From NCBI RefSeq assembly GCF_024380015.1, contig NZ_CP101509.1, forward strand, positions 1,674,001-1,738,000: a DNA stretch of 64,000 nt. Reading direction: 5' to 3'. A program made the position numbers and the translations under genes. This stretch comes from Photobacterium atrarenae. Lineage in GTDB: Bacteria > Pseudomonadota > Gammaproteobacteria > Enterobacterales > Vibrionaceae. The notes beneath the pieces were generated by a model. The model was not told where the DNA came from and did no database searches. It was given only the letters and a program-made list of their open reading frames with translations. Positions within the stretch are counted from its first letter, which is position 1. The number at the start of each line of letters is the position of its first letter. Positions 50,891 through 59,136 of this stretch are shown one piece after another.

Positions 50891-51691
50891 TTGTTGATGT
50901 GTAATCCTGCCGATGATCTTCATGCGCCGCGCTCGCGAACAGCCTGGTTCCGTTTTTACGAAGAGCTGAATGATTTCTTGCCCAAAGCGCAGCGAAAAGT
51001 GCGTTTTCCCTACGCCTTTACCGGGAAACCAGCCATCAAAGATACCCTCGAAGCGATTGGCGTCCCGCATACGGAAATTGATTTGATCCTGGTCGACGGC
51101 CGGTCAGTCGGCTTTGACCATCAGCTTCAGGGCAACGAACAGGTTGCTGTTTATCCAATGTTCGAGTCGTTCGATATTCAGTCCATGGTACGACTGCGAC
51201 CGAAATCGCTGCGGGAATCCCGGTTTGTGGTCGATGTCAATTTGGGAAAACTGGCGCGTAAGCTGCGGCTGCTCGGCTTTGATACTTTATACAGCAATCA
51301 ATTCGATGATGATGAAATCGTGGCCCTGTCGGTGGCGCAACAGCGTATTATTCTGACCCGGGATAAATTTATTTTTAAATACCGGGCGGTCACCCATGGT
51401 TACTGGGTACGCAGTGATCGCCTGGATGAGCAGCTCCATGAAGTCATCGGCCGTTTCCAGCTCGAAAACAGCTTTCGTCCGTTTACTCGCTGCGCCCGGT
51501 GTAATGGGCGGTTATCCCCGGTGGCACGGCAGCAGGTGATTGGCCGGGTGCCGGAAAATACCCTCAGGTATTACACCGAATTTTTCCAGTGTCGGGGCTG
51601 CCAGCATCTCTACTGGAAAGGCACCCATTTTACCCGTATGACACAATGGATGCGTCAGTTGCAGGCCTCATCCAAAGCATTTGCCGACTAG
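50891..51691 (+). CDS. Mut7-C RNase-domain protein with ubiquitin-like N-terminus
   Basis: A 266-residue protein. Residues about 15-95 form the Mut7-C ubiquitin-like domain (WFRFYEELNDFLPKAQRKVRFPYAF, IDLILVDGRSVGFDHQL, VAVYPMFESFD). The Mut7-C PIN-like RNase domain follows: FVVDVNLGKLARKLRLLGFDTLYSNQFDDDEIV and RIILTRDKFIFKYRAV with conserved acids. A zinc-ribbon-like end has CARCNG and CRGCQH. Domain order matches known bacterial Mut7-C proteins, whose RNA target is unknown. It precedes the VIT1/CCC1 gene by 66 bp. Confidence 0.87.
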   Translation: MLMCNPADDLHAPRSRTAWFRFYEELNDFLPKAQRKVRFPYAFTGKPAIKDTLEAIGVPHTEIDLILVDGRSVGFDHQLQGNEQVAVYPMFESFDIQSMVRLRPKSLRESRFVVDVNLGKLARKLRLLGFDTLYSNQFDDDEIVALSVAQQRIILTRDKFIFKYRAVTHGYWVRSDRLDEQLHEVIGRFQLENSFRPFTRCARCNGRLSPVARQQVIGRVPENTLRYYTEFFQCRGCQHLYWKGTHFTRMTQWMRQLQASSKAFAD

Positions 51692-51757
51692 GCTTATGCC
51701 ATGGGCCCTTGCTGCTGCAACGAGCGGGTTGATGGCAGCAACGGTGGAGGAATCAGT

Positions 51758-52522
51758 ATGAAATATAATGCAACTGAAGATCTGCTGCGTTCACATCAGC
51801 CGGAAGTGATCCGTAAGCGCCTGGCACAGCCGCCGGAGTCTCAGAATATCTCCGATGCCGTACTGGGCGGAATCGACGGCTGTGTCACGACCTTTGCCGT
51901 GGTTTCTGCGGCTGCGGGGGCCGGGTTACCGGCATCCGTGGCGGTGATCCTCGGGGTCGCCAATCTGCTTGCCGACGGATTCAGCATGGCGGTCAGTACC
52001 TATGAATCCCATCGGGCAGAGCAGGACTATGCCCAAAGCCTGCGGGAAATGGAAGAAGCGCATATCGATTTGGTACCGGAAGGTGAGCGGGAGGAGATCC
52101 GCCAAATCTTCATCAACAAAGGCTTCGATGGTGAGGTGCTGGAAACCATCGTGGATACAATTTGCGAAGATCGCAAATTGTGGGTTGATACCATGCTGGT
52201 GGAAGAGCATGGGGTGAACGATCAGGCGTACATCAATCCGCTGGCTTCTGCCGGCGCGACCTTCCTGGCTTTTCTTGTTGTCGGGGCTGTTCCCCTGCTG
52301 CCTTTTTTGACCAGTGCCTTGACCTTAACTCAGCAGTTTGCCCTTAGTACAGCGCTGGCAGCGCTGATGTTTTTTATGATCGGGATGCTCAAAAGCCTGG
52401 TATTTAACCTGCCATATTTATGGTCTGGTCTGCGGACACTGGCGATGGGCGGTGCTGCGGCCAGTCTGGCGTTTGTGTCCGGTTACTTGCTGCGGGAGCT
52501 GTTCGGTCTATCCGGCTTCTAG
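51758..52522 (+). CDS. VIT1/CCC1-family metal transporter
   Basis: A 254-residue membrane protein (ATG 51758 with GGAGG upstream). The first helix carries [27 protein letters not shown], and the second [22 protein letters not shown], both typical of the VIT1/CCC1 family. A cytoplasmic helical hairpin rich in Glu ([24 protein letters not shown]) provides the metal-binding domain, and three more helices follow. It likely moves Fe2+ or Mn2+ out of the cytoplasm. Direction and metal are family inferences. Confidence 0.87.
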   Translation: MKYNATEDLLRSHQPEVIRKRLAQPPESQNISDAVLGGIDGCVTTFAVVSAAAGAGLPASVAVILGVANLLADGFSMAVSTYESHRAEQDYAQSLREMEEAHIDLVPEGEREEIRQIFINKGFDGEVLETIVDTICEDRKLWVDTMLVEEHGVNDQAYINPLASAGATFLAFLVVGAVPLLPFLTSALTLTQQFALSTALAALMFFMIGMLKSLVFNLPYLWSGLRTLAMGGAAASLAFVSGYLLRELFGLSGF

Positions 52523-52532
52523 GAGCGGCGAT

Positions 52533-52817
52533 CTATTCGCTGCGGCTGAGATCGGTTTTGATCAGGTGCAGGACAGCGACATCATGCCCTACCGCGAAGC
52601 GGACCGTCCAGACATTGGTCAGATGGCCTGCCACCGCCGGACTCAGATCTGCCAGGCCGGAGAGCAGCGCGTCAGAATCCGTGAGTGGGAAGCCATCGAT
52701 CGTGCAGACATCCAGTTCTTCACACCAGGCGTGCAGCGCCGATTGCTCGTCGCTTGACTCGACTTGCGAGAGGTAGGTTGCGCCATCATATTCTAGCACC
52801 AGGGTATACACAGCCAT
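52533..52817 (-). CDS. Small hypothetical protein (94 aa)
   Basis: A 94-residue soluble acidic protein (MAVYTLVLEYDGATYLSQVESS...). The N-terminal half has a strand-helix pattern with ALHAWCEELDVC; the C-terminal half has NVWTVRFAVGHDVAVLHLIKT. I do not recognise a family with certainty. It lies 63 bp downstream of the DUF1737 gene on the same strand, so both may share a transcript, convergent with the VIT1/CCC1 gene (10-bp gap). Confidence 0.65.
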   Translation of the reverse strand: MAVYTLVLEYDGATYLSQVESSDEQSALHAWCEELDVCTIDGFPLTDSDALLSGLADLSPAVAGHLTNVWTVRFAVGHDVAVLHLIKTDLSRSE

Positions 52818-52880
52818 GCCTTAGCTTCCGGTTTGCCACTGGCATCGATGCGGTGTTGCAAACAGCGACCGCCGTCTGGC

Positions 52881-53048
52881 TCAGTCATCTCGAATCATCG
52901 ACTGGGTGTACCAGCATGTCAGTTCGTGATCACTGCTGACCAGATTGACCACAACTTCACCGTAGAGTCGCCAGCCGTCTCCCATCAACTCGTTAATTTT
53001 TTTCTCAAAATCAAATTCATGTTTGTCACAGACAATTTTGTACTGCAT
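52881..53048 (-). CDS. DUF1737-type small protein (55 aa)
   Basis: A 55-residue gene, ATG 53048 to TGA 52881, with GGAGG six bases before the start. The product (MQYKIVCDKHEFDFEKKINELMGDGWRL...) has the DUF1737 pattern: a first strand, a helix with KKINELM-GDGWRLYGEV, and a final WYTQSMI. Function unknown; such proteins often accompany stress or envelope genes. Downstream on the same strand is the 94-residue gene. Confidence 0.72.
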   Translation of the reverse strand: MQYKIVCDKHEFDFEKKINELMGDGWRLYGEVVVNLVSSDHELTCWYTQSMIRDD

Positions 53049-53165
53049 ATGTTGCCTCCGGCTGACTGTGATTGGCCTTTGCTTTTCGCTGGTGGTCCTG
53101 AATCCAATGGCATTGCTTTTTAAGGATAGCTAGAAAATGTTCGGTGGGCGGCACAAGGATAAGAA

Positions 53166-53190
53166 AAAAGCCAGCAGAACGCTGGCTTTT
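53166..53190 (+). terminator. Terminator hairpin used as intron target
   Basis: AAAAGCCAGC (53166-53175), loop AGAAC, GCTGGCTTTT (53181-53190). Its short T run is cut off by the group II intron, which begins 6 bp later. Confidence 0.75.
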
Positions 53191-53196
53191 GAAGTT

Positions 53197-55085
53197 GTGC
53201 GCCGAGCATGGCGTTGTTCTAGGAGGTGAAAGTCCTCTACGGGCTCAGTCGAGCGAGAACCGTTAGCCTATGCAAGGGTGCCCACCGTGAGGTGGGATCT
53301 GAAGGAAGCAAACGGCAAAACTTGGGTGTGACGAACAGAAACCTGATAGTAGGCCAGTACAACTTGGGTAACCTAGCAATATATAGAACAGCCCAATGCC
53401 TCGACGGGAAGTGTGTACGGGTAAATCAGGCACAGCCAAGGGAAAGAACAACGTCTTACCTCGGGAGATCTTACGACCTGTCTCGGATGAGACTAATACA
53501 ACAGTGATGTTGTGTGACGGGTAATAAGAAGTCAGCAGAAGGCATAGTACCTTGGGGAAGTACAACCCAAGGGAAGGCCGGAACTGAATATATCAAGAAG
53601 CAGTCACTAGACACTCAATCATGTGGGGTCATAGCAAGATGAACAACATCTCTACGTACTACTGGGCAACACCGCAAGTGACGCTCATGGCCACGAAGAA
53701 TGACAAGCATGATCGGCGTAGACAGGAGGACGAGTCTTGGTGACCTCAACTCAGTTGATGGAGCGGATCTGCTCCTCAACAAATCTGAACCAAGCCCTGA
53801 GAAGAGTGAAGAAGAACAAGGGATGTGCTGGGGTTGATAAACTCGACATAACAGCGACTATCTCGATGCTTCGGCAGTCTTCTAATGGGCAAGCGCTCCG
53901 CCAGAGCCTTCTGGACGGGAGCTACCAACCGCAACCCGTTCTGGGTGTAGAAATTCCCAAACCTAGCGGGGGAGTGAGGCAGCTAGGTATCCCAACTGTA
54001 CTTGATAGGGTAGTCCAACAGGCCATTACCTCAGTACTGACAGATATCTACGAACCTCAGTTTTCAAGCAACAGTTATGGGTTCAGGCCTAACCGCAGTG
54101 CCCACCATGCATTGGTGGCAGCAAGCCACTACATCAGGGAGGGGCGGGGTTATGTAGTCGACATAGACCTGGCGAAATACTTCGATACTGTGAACCACGA
54201 TAGACTGATGCACAGGCTATCGGAGGACATCACAGATAAACGGGTCCTGAAGCTGGTCAGGTCATACCTACAGGCAGGCATAATGCGAAACGGGTTAGTT
54301 GAGCAGAGGCAACGAGGGACGCCACAGGGTGGACCATTATCTCCGCTGCTATCAAATATCGTATTAGATGAGTTGGATAAAGAGCTTGAGCGAAGAGGGC
54401 ATAAGTTCTGCCGATATGCAGACGACTGCCAAATCTACGTGCACAGTGAGGAAGCCGCCAATCGAGTAAAAGCCTCAATCACGGAGTTCTTGGAGCAGAA
54501 ACTGAAACTCAGGGTTAACCGTGAGAAAAGTGCGGCAACGAGAGTGACAGAGCGGACTTACCTAGGCCATCGCTTTCAACGAGATGGAAGCATCCATATC
54601 TCGAAGACAGCACAAACTCAGATGAAGAAGCGAGTGCGTCAAATAACGAAGCGGAATCGAGGGCGAGAGTTGAAGACAGTCCTAGTCGAACTCACTCAAT
54701 ACCTAAGAGGTTGGCAACACTATTTCAAGCTTGCCATACGGAAAAGCGCGATGCAGCGCTTGGATGAATGGATAAGGCGGCGCTTACGGTGCTATCGCCT
54801 CAAGCAGCGCAAGCGCAGATACAGCATAGCGACATGGTTACGCCAAGAGGGTGTAAGCGAACGCAATGCGTGGAAGCTGGCGATGTCAGATAAAGGGTGG
54901 TGGCACTTGGCTTTATCGCCCCAGCTCAATCAGGCCATGCCAATGAAATGGTTCAAGGAGATGGGTCTGTACTCGTTGCGAGATGGGTACGAGTCACTGA
55001 AAATATATTCGGAACCGCCGTATGCGACCCACGCTTGTACGGTGGTGTGAGAGGACGGAGGCCGTGAGGCCTCCTCCTACTCGAT
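53197..55085 (+). mobile_element. Class C group II intron, complete copy
   Basis: A ribozyme of about 1.89 kb. The 5' end GTGCG (53197) fits the group II consensus GUGYG. The 5' RNA domains run to about 53736, and the RT gene follows. Domain V is at about 55014-55046 (ACCGCCGTA with its complement) and domain VI with its stem GGAGGCC/GGCCTCC ends near CTACTCGAT (about 55085). It sits 6 bp after a terminator hairpin, the target preference of class C introns. The first 500 bp recur almost unchanged at 63495. The 3' boundary is estimated. Confidence 0.85.
53737..55050 (+). CDS. ltrA: Group II intron reverse transcriptase/maturase
   Basis: A 437-residue RT-maturase. RT blocks: GCAGVDKLDI (RT0-1), KPSGGVRQLGIPTVLDRVVQQAI, FSSNSYGFRPNRSAHHAL, YVVDIDLAKYFDTVNHDRLM, RGTPQGGPLSPLLSNIVLDELD, and FCRYADDCQIYV with the YADD catalytic site. 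The maturase X domain has LRGWQHYFKLA. No HNH endonuclease domain is present, as expected for class C. The last codons (to TGA 55050) overlap the domain V RNA. It copies the intron RNA into new target sites and aids splicing. Confidence 0.93.
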   Translation: MVTSTQLMERICSSTNLNQALRRVKKNKGCAGVDKLDITATISMLRQSSNGQALRQSLLDGSYQPQPVLGVEIPKPSGGVRQLGIPTVLDRVVQQAITSVLTDIYEPQFSSNSYGFRPNRSAHHALVAASHYIREGRGYVVDIDLAKYFDTVNHDRLMHRLSEDITDKRVLKLVRSYLQAGIMRNGLVEQRQRGTPQGGPLSPLLSNIVLDELDKELERRGHKFCRYADDCQIYVHSEEAANRVKASITEFLEQKLKLRVNREKSAATRVTERTYLGHRFQRDGSIHISKTAQTQMKKRVRQITKRNRGRELKTVLVELTQYLRGWQHYFKLAIRKSAMQRLDEWIRRRLRCYRLKQRKRRYSIATWLRQEGVSERNAWKLAMSDKGWWHLALSPQLNQAMPMKWFKEMGLYSLRDGYESLKIYSEPPYATHACTVV

Positions 55086-55103
55086 TTGAATAAAGAGAAA
55101 TAT

Positions 55104-55138
55104 TAATACCAATCAATGACTTACTGTGATTGGTATTA
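55104..55138. repeat. Dispersed TAATACCAATC repeat, 35-bp deletion form
   Basis: Perfect 11-bp inverted ends TAATACCAATC (55104-55114) and GATTGGTATTA (55128-55138) with only 13 bp between (AATGACTTACTGT, a remnant of the right-hand interior). On the minus strand the right end supplies the TAA stop of the 116-residue gene at 55136. It begins about 18 bp after the intron end. Confidence 0.85.
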
Positions 55139-55486
55139 CAGGCGTTTTGGTTGACGATAGGTACGGCCGGCTGCCTGGTAAATATCCTTGAGCTTGAGAT
55201 CGAAGTTATCATAGAAGAACCAGGCGACAAATTTGATAACGTCGTCACCATCATTCATGATCCACTCCGCGAATTCTTCTGGTTCGCCTTGCTCATTTTC
55301 CTGCATCGACACATGATAAATGCGCTTTTCACCGTCGATTTCTGCCAAGCGGAACTGACCGGTCAGGGCTGCCGCGGCTTCAGCTATTTCCTGATCTTCA
55401 CAGGATTTTAAGGCGTTCAGAACTTCAGGCATAGTGCTATGTTGGCACAGGGATTTAACCAAGGCTTCAAATTGATCTTGTTGCAT
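55136..55486 (-). CDS. Hypothetical protein (116 aa)
   Basis: A 116-residue soluble acidic protein (MQQDQFEALVKSLCQHSTMPEVLNALKSC...). The N-terminal half is helical; the middle has RLAEIDGEKRIYHVSMQENEQGEPEEFAEWIMNDGDDVIKFVAWFFYDNFD. I do not recognise a named family, but the composition is that of a normal chromosomal gene. Its stop codon is part of a dispersed repeat end. It is divergent from the ACT-domain gene. Confidence 0.7.
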   Translation of the reverse strand: MQQDQFEALVKSLCQHSTMPEVLNALKSCEDQEIAEAAAALTGQFRLAEIDGEKRIYHVSMQENEQGEPEEFAEWIMNDGDDVIKFVAWFFYDNFDLKLKDIYQAAGRTYRQPKRL

Positions 55487-55561
55487 TTCTTTTCAACTAA
55501 TAATATTGATAGTCCTATTGTAGCAGTGACCGCCTTGTAAAGGAAAATGAAGGAGTTATCA

Positions 55562-55963
55562 ATGACAGGCATGACGGATCTCAACCAGTTACTGCGTCAT
55601 ATGCAGCCCCGGCTTCGCGATGGCGAGTATGTGTTTTGTACCACAACGGCGCTTGATGATGCGCTGCTCGTCCAGCTCAAACCGTTGGCGACGTTTCGCG
55701 AAGATGAAGGGCTGACCCTGATACTGGAAAGAAACCTCGCCCGGGAACATGGGTTTGAGGCTGGATCGGTTTTTCGCGCGATCACCCTGACGGTGCATTC
55801 CAGCCTGGAAGCGGTCGGGTTGACCGCGGCTGTCGCCGGCAAGCTGGCAGAGAAAGGCATAAGCGCCAACGTGGTTGCGGCTTATTACCACGATCATATT
55901 TTTGTTCAGGCGGAGAAGGCGCAGCTTGCGCTGGACGCACTGGCTGAACTGAGTGCCCAGTGA
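55562..55963 (+). CDS. ACT-domain protein (ACT_3 type)
   Basis: The start is ATG 55562 behind AAGGAG, giving 133 residues. N-terminal: TDLNQLLRHMQPRLRDGEYVFCTT; C-terminal: RAITLTVHSSLEAVGLTAAVAGKLAEKGISANVVAAYYHDHIFV, a clear ACT beta-alpha-beta fold. The family (PF10000-like) probably binds an amino acid; the role is unknown. Followed by lysE on the same strand. Confidence 0.83.
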   Translation: MTGMTDLNQLLRHMQPRLRDGEYVFCTTTALDDALLVQLKPLATFREDEGLTLILERNLAREHGFEAGSVFRAITLTVHSSLEAVGLTAAVAGKLAEKGISANVVAAYYHDHIFVQAEKAQLALDALAELSAQ

Positions 55964-56065
55964 GATCAATTGAATCAGTATCGACCATTGACTAGTTGAT
56001 CGCTGCCGTCGGGTTGTTTGATGTTGCGTTTGAACGCATTGAGAGAATGATAAGGAAAATTATTG

Positions 56066-56704
56066 ATGGAATTACATACCCTGTTACTGTTTGCACTAGC
56101 TTCTCTGACCCTGAATTTGATCCCGGGCCCGGACGTGGTTTATATCTTATCGAATACCATGAAGGGGAAGGCTTCGGCTGGTACTCAGGCAGCGCTGGGA
56201 CTGGGTGTAGGCTATCTGTTTCACACCGTCGCAGCAGTGTTTGGTTTGTCGGCCCTGATCCTCAGCTCGGCGTATGCGTTTATGGTGGTGAAATACCTTG
56301 GAGCGGCCTACCTGTTGTATCTGGGCATTTGTGCGTTGAGAAGTTTTGCCCGCGGCGAGTCCAAGTTGGCACTGGATGATAGCCAGGCAGGAAATCAGAA
56401 TATTTTCCGCCAGGGGGTGATTGTCAGTATCCTGAACCCGAAAGTGGCGATGTTCTTCCTCTCGTTTCTGCCTCAGTTTATTGATACCTCGCTGGCATCG
56501 TCACCCACCCATCAATTGTTGATCCTGGGTGTGGTGTTCTGTGGTCTGGCAACCTTGTGTAATGGCGTATATGCCATGCTGGGAAGCTGGGTGCTGGGCA
56601 GCCCGCAGGCCTCGCGTTTTAGCCGGGCGATTGAAGGGGTATCCGGGTTACTGTTGATTGGTCTGGCGGCGAAAATTGCGTTCAGTAAAAACAATGTCGG
56701 ATAA
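56066..56704 (+). CDS. LysE-family translocator
   Basis: A 212-residue membrane protein (ATG 56066 with AAGGAAA upstream) with six helices: ALASLTLNLIPGPDVVYILSNTMKGKASAGTQAALGLGVGYLFHTVAAVFG is the typical N-terminus (PGPD motif), followed by VKYLGAAYLLYLGICALRS and GVIVSILNPKVAMFFLSFLPQFID. It exports amino acids such as homoserine lactone, threonine or lysine; the substrate is unknown. It overlaps the extended cutA frame but not the chosen cutA start. Confidence 0.88.
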   Translation: MELHTLLLFALASLTLNLIPGPDVVYILSNTMKGKASAGTQAALGLGVGYLFHTVAAVFGLSALILSSAYAFMVVKYLGAAYLLYLGICALRSFARGESKLALDDSQAGNQNIFRQGVIVSILNPKVAMFFLSFLPQFIDTSLASSPTHQLLILGVVFCGLATLCNGVYAMLGSWVLGSPQASRFSRAIEGVSGLLLIGLAAKIAFSKNNVG

Positions 56705-56736
56705 TGCGGCTTCACGATAGACATAGCGAGAATATC

Positions 56737-57075
56737 ATGAGCTCAGATCAAACCTGTTGTATGGTGATGACCACCTTTGCCGATGAAGCGAATGGCCGGG
56801 CCATCATCCATTCCCTGATTGGAAAGCGATTGGCGGCCTGTATCCAGGTGCAGTCGATTGAGAGTTACTACCACTGGAAAGGGGCGGTCAATCAGGATCA
56901 GGAGAAACTGATGATGATTAAAACCACCGTCGAGCTATATGAGCAGGTCGAGGCAGATATTCTCGCTAACCATGATTATGAAACCCCGGAAATTATCCGG
57001 CTGCCCATTACTGCCGGGCTGCCGGATTATCTCCATTGGATCCGCTCGGAGTGTAATACCAATCGCAGTAAATAA
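56737..57075 (+). CDS. cutA: CutA-family protein with repeat-derived C-terminus
   Basis: The start is ATG 56737 (MSSDQTCCMVMTTFADE), 112 residues. Typical CutA blocks: GRAIIHSLIGKRLAACIQVQSIESYYHWKG, EKLMMIKTTVELYEQVEADILANHDYETPEIIRLPITAGLPDYLHWI. CutA forms trimers and is linked to divalent-cation tolerance. The last seven or eight codons (CNTNRSK plus TAA) are encoded by the left end of the dispersed repeat at 57054, so the original C-terminus has been replaced. The core fold is complete. Confidence 0.88.
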   Translation: MSSDQTCCMVMTTFADEANGRAIIHSLIGKRLAACIQVQSIESYYHWKGAVNQDQEKLMMIKTTVELYEQVEADILANHDYETPEIIRLPITAGLPDYLHWIRSECNTNRSK

Positions 57076-57218
57076 CTGGTCATCCTAGCTTGTTCAAATG
57101 CTCGATAACTGCGTTAGAATTTTTGATTGTAGAATAACTACTTATCTAAAAATTCTGCCTTGTTCTCAAACATTTTTCCTGCGCTATTTCTGAACACTTA
57201 CTTACTTTGATTGGTATA
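57054..57218. repeat. Dispersed TAATACCAATC repeat, full copy inside the end of cutA
   Basis: 165 bp from TAATACCAATC (57054-57064) to GATTGGTATA (57209-57218), near-identical to 50086-50250. Unlike the other copies, it enters the gene out of the TAA register, and the cutA frame reads about 7 codons into it before stopping at 57075. Confidence 0.85.
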
Positions 57219-57241
57219 AGCCATAGCGGATCCGAATGTGC

Positions 57242-58918
57242 TCACATATTCGGATAATTAGGACCACCGCCGCCTTCCGGCGTTACCCAGGTGATGTTCT
57301 GGGATGGATCCTTGATATCACAGGTTTTGCAATGAACGCAGTTGGCGGCATTGATCTGAAACTTGGGTCTGCCGTTGCTGCTCACTATCTCATATACCCC
57401 GGCCGGGCAATAGCGCTGGCTGGGCTCTCCAAATTGCTCTAAATGCATGCTGAGCGGCAAACTCTCATCTTTGAGCTTCAAATGACAAGGCTGGTTCTCC
57501 TCGTGCTGGGCGCCTGATAAATACACCGATGACGGTTTATCAAAGCTGATCACCCCGTCGGGCTTCGGATATTCGATTGGCTGGCTTTTTTCCAGTGGCC
57601 GCAGGCATTCATGATCGGCTTTGCGATCTTTCACTGTCCAACGCAGCCGGTGTTTGAGCCAGTTATGCTCCACGGTGGCCAGGGCGCCGCCGATAATGTT
57701 GCCGAATTTATGGATTTGAGCCCCGAAGTTTCGCGCTTCATCCAGCTCCTGGTAGAGCCAGGACTGTTCAAATAACTGCTCGTAGCCTGGCATGGTCTGG
57801 GCGAATCCCTGGTTGATCTCGGCAAATACCGCCTCGGCCGCCAGCATGCCAGACTTCATCGCGGTATGGCTGCCCTTGATTTTGGCAAAGTTCAGCGTGC
57901 CGGCGTCACAACCGACAAGGACGCCGCCCGGAAATTGTTGCCGGGGCAGGGAGTACAAGCCACCTTTCGTAATGGCCCGTGCACCATAGGCAATCCGCTG
58001 GCCGCCTTTGAGATATTGATGATACAGCGGGTGATGCTTCATCCGCTGAAATTCGTCGAACGGGCTGAGGTACGGGTTGTGATAATTGAGATCGACAATC
58101 AGTCCGACGGCCACCTGGTTGTTTTCCAAGTGGTAGAGAAAGCTGCCGCCGGTGGTGTCTGACTGGCTTAATGGCCAGCCGACCCCGTGCAGCACAAGCC
58201 CGGGCTGGTGCTGATCGGCGGGGATCTCCCACAGCTCCTTGATCCCCAGCGCGTAATGCTGCGGTTGTTTATCGTAGTCGAGATCGAAGTTGGCGATCAG
58301 CGTTTTGCCCAGATGGCCGCGGGCCCCCTCGGCAAAGATGGTGTACTTGGCTCGCAGCTCGATACCCGGCTCGAACGTCTGTTTGGGCTCGCCCTGTTTA
58401 TCCCGCCCCATATCTGTGGTGATTACCCCGGCAACGGCGCCTTGCTCGTTGTAGAGCACTTCCGCTGCGGCAAAACCGGGATAAATTTCTGCACCGAGTG
58501 ATTCGGCCTGCTGGCCCAGCCAGCGACAGAAGTTGGCCAGGCTGATGACAAAGTTGCCATCGTTTTTCATCGGCTCTGGGGTGAGATTGAGCGGGAAGTT
58601 CAGAAAATTGTGCTGGTTGGTGAGGAGACAAAATTGATCCTCGCACACGGCGGTGTGGAGTGGGGCATCCAGCCGCTCCCAGTCCGGAAACAATTCATCC
58701 AGGGCCCGATGTTCGAACAGGGCGCCCGAGAGAATATGGGCCCCGACTTCCGCCCCTTTTTCAACCACGCAGACGGATAGCGTCTGGCCGTTGTCCTCTG
58801 CCAGTTGCATCATGCGGCAGGCGGCGGAGAGGCCGGCAGGGCCTGCACCCACAATGACAACGTCAAATTCCATGCTTTCTCTTTCCATGTCTTCTTTTCC
58901 TATGCGTTCATTTTCCAT
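57242..58918 (-). CDS. Electron-transfer flavoprotein-ubiquinone oxidoreductase
   Basis: A protein of about 558 residues (start chosen at ATG 58918 with AGGA upstream; ATGs at 58888 and 58873 are alternatives). N-terminal FAD site: FDVVIVGAGPAGLSAACRM. The middle has GAHILSGALFEHRALDELFPDW and GCDAGTLNFAKIKGSHTAMKSG. The C-terminal ferredoxin-like domain binds 4Fe-4S: RYCPAGVYEI and CVHCKTCDIKDPSQNITW. It passes electrons from ETF to ubiquinone at the inner membrane. Divergent from etfB-etfA, completing one electron route. Confidence 0.94.
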   Translation of the reverse strand: MENERIGKEDMERESMEFDVVIVGAGPAGLSAACRMMQLAEDNGQTLSVCVVEKGAEVGAHILSGALFEHRALDELFPDWERLDAPLHTAVCEDQFCLLTNQHNFLNFPLNLTPEPMKNDGNFVISLANFCRWLGQQAESLGAEIYPGFAAAEVLYNEQGAVAGVITTDMGRDKQGEPKQTFEPGIELRAKYTIFAEGARGHLGKTLIANFDLDYDKQPQHYALGIKELWEIPADQHQPGLVLHGVGWPLSQSDTTGGSFLYHLENNQVAVGLIVDLNYHNPYLSPFDEFQRMKHHPLYHQYLKGGQRIAYGARAITKGGLYSLPRQQFPGGVLVGCDAGTLNFAKIKGSHTAMKSGMLAAEAVFAEINQGFAQTMPGYEQLFEQSWLYQELDEARNFGAQIHKFGNIIGGALATVEHNWLKHRLRWTVKDRKADHECLRPLEKSQPIEYPKPDGVISFDKPSSVYLSGAQHEENQPCHLKLKDESLPLSMHLEQFGEPSQRYCPAGVYEIVSSNGRPKFQINAANCVHCKTCDIKDPSQNITWVTPEGGGGPNYPNM

Positions 58919-59136
58919 GCAAAGTTTCCTGAACATCCGAGGCAATATTGGTAACTATAGTCCAGTTGACGTAAACGTAAATTCAACTAGGCTCAAAGAG
59001 TATCCGTTCTTGGATATGTCGGTATAAGTCAAGCCTTTAAGTCAACTTCGTGCTGGCTGTGATCAAAGGTCTGGCGGGGTTCCGGCTCGTGTTTACAGCA
59101 TGTTGACAGTAACTTTAATCTGAAAAGGAAGACATC

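Noticed and set aside
53226..53507. Open frames inside the 5' part of the group II intron (also 63524-63805 and the opposite strand)
   Set aside because: They lie within structured ribozyme RNA, lack proper ribosome sites and recur only because the intron is repeated.
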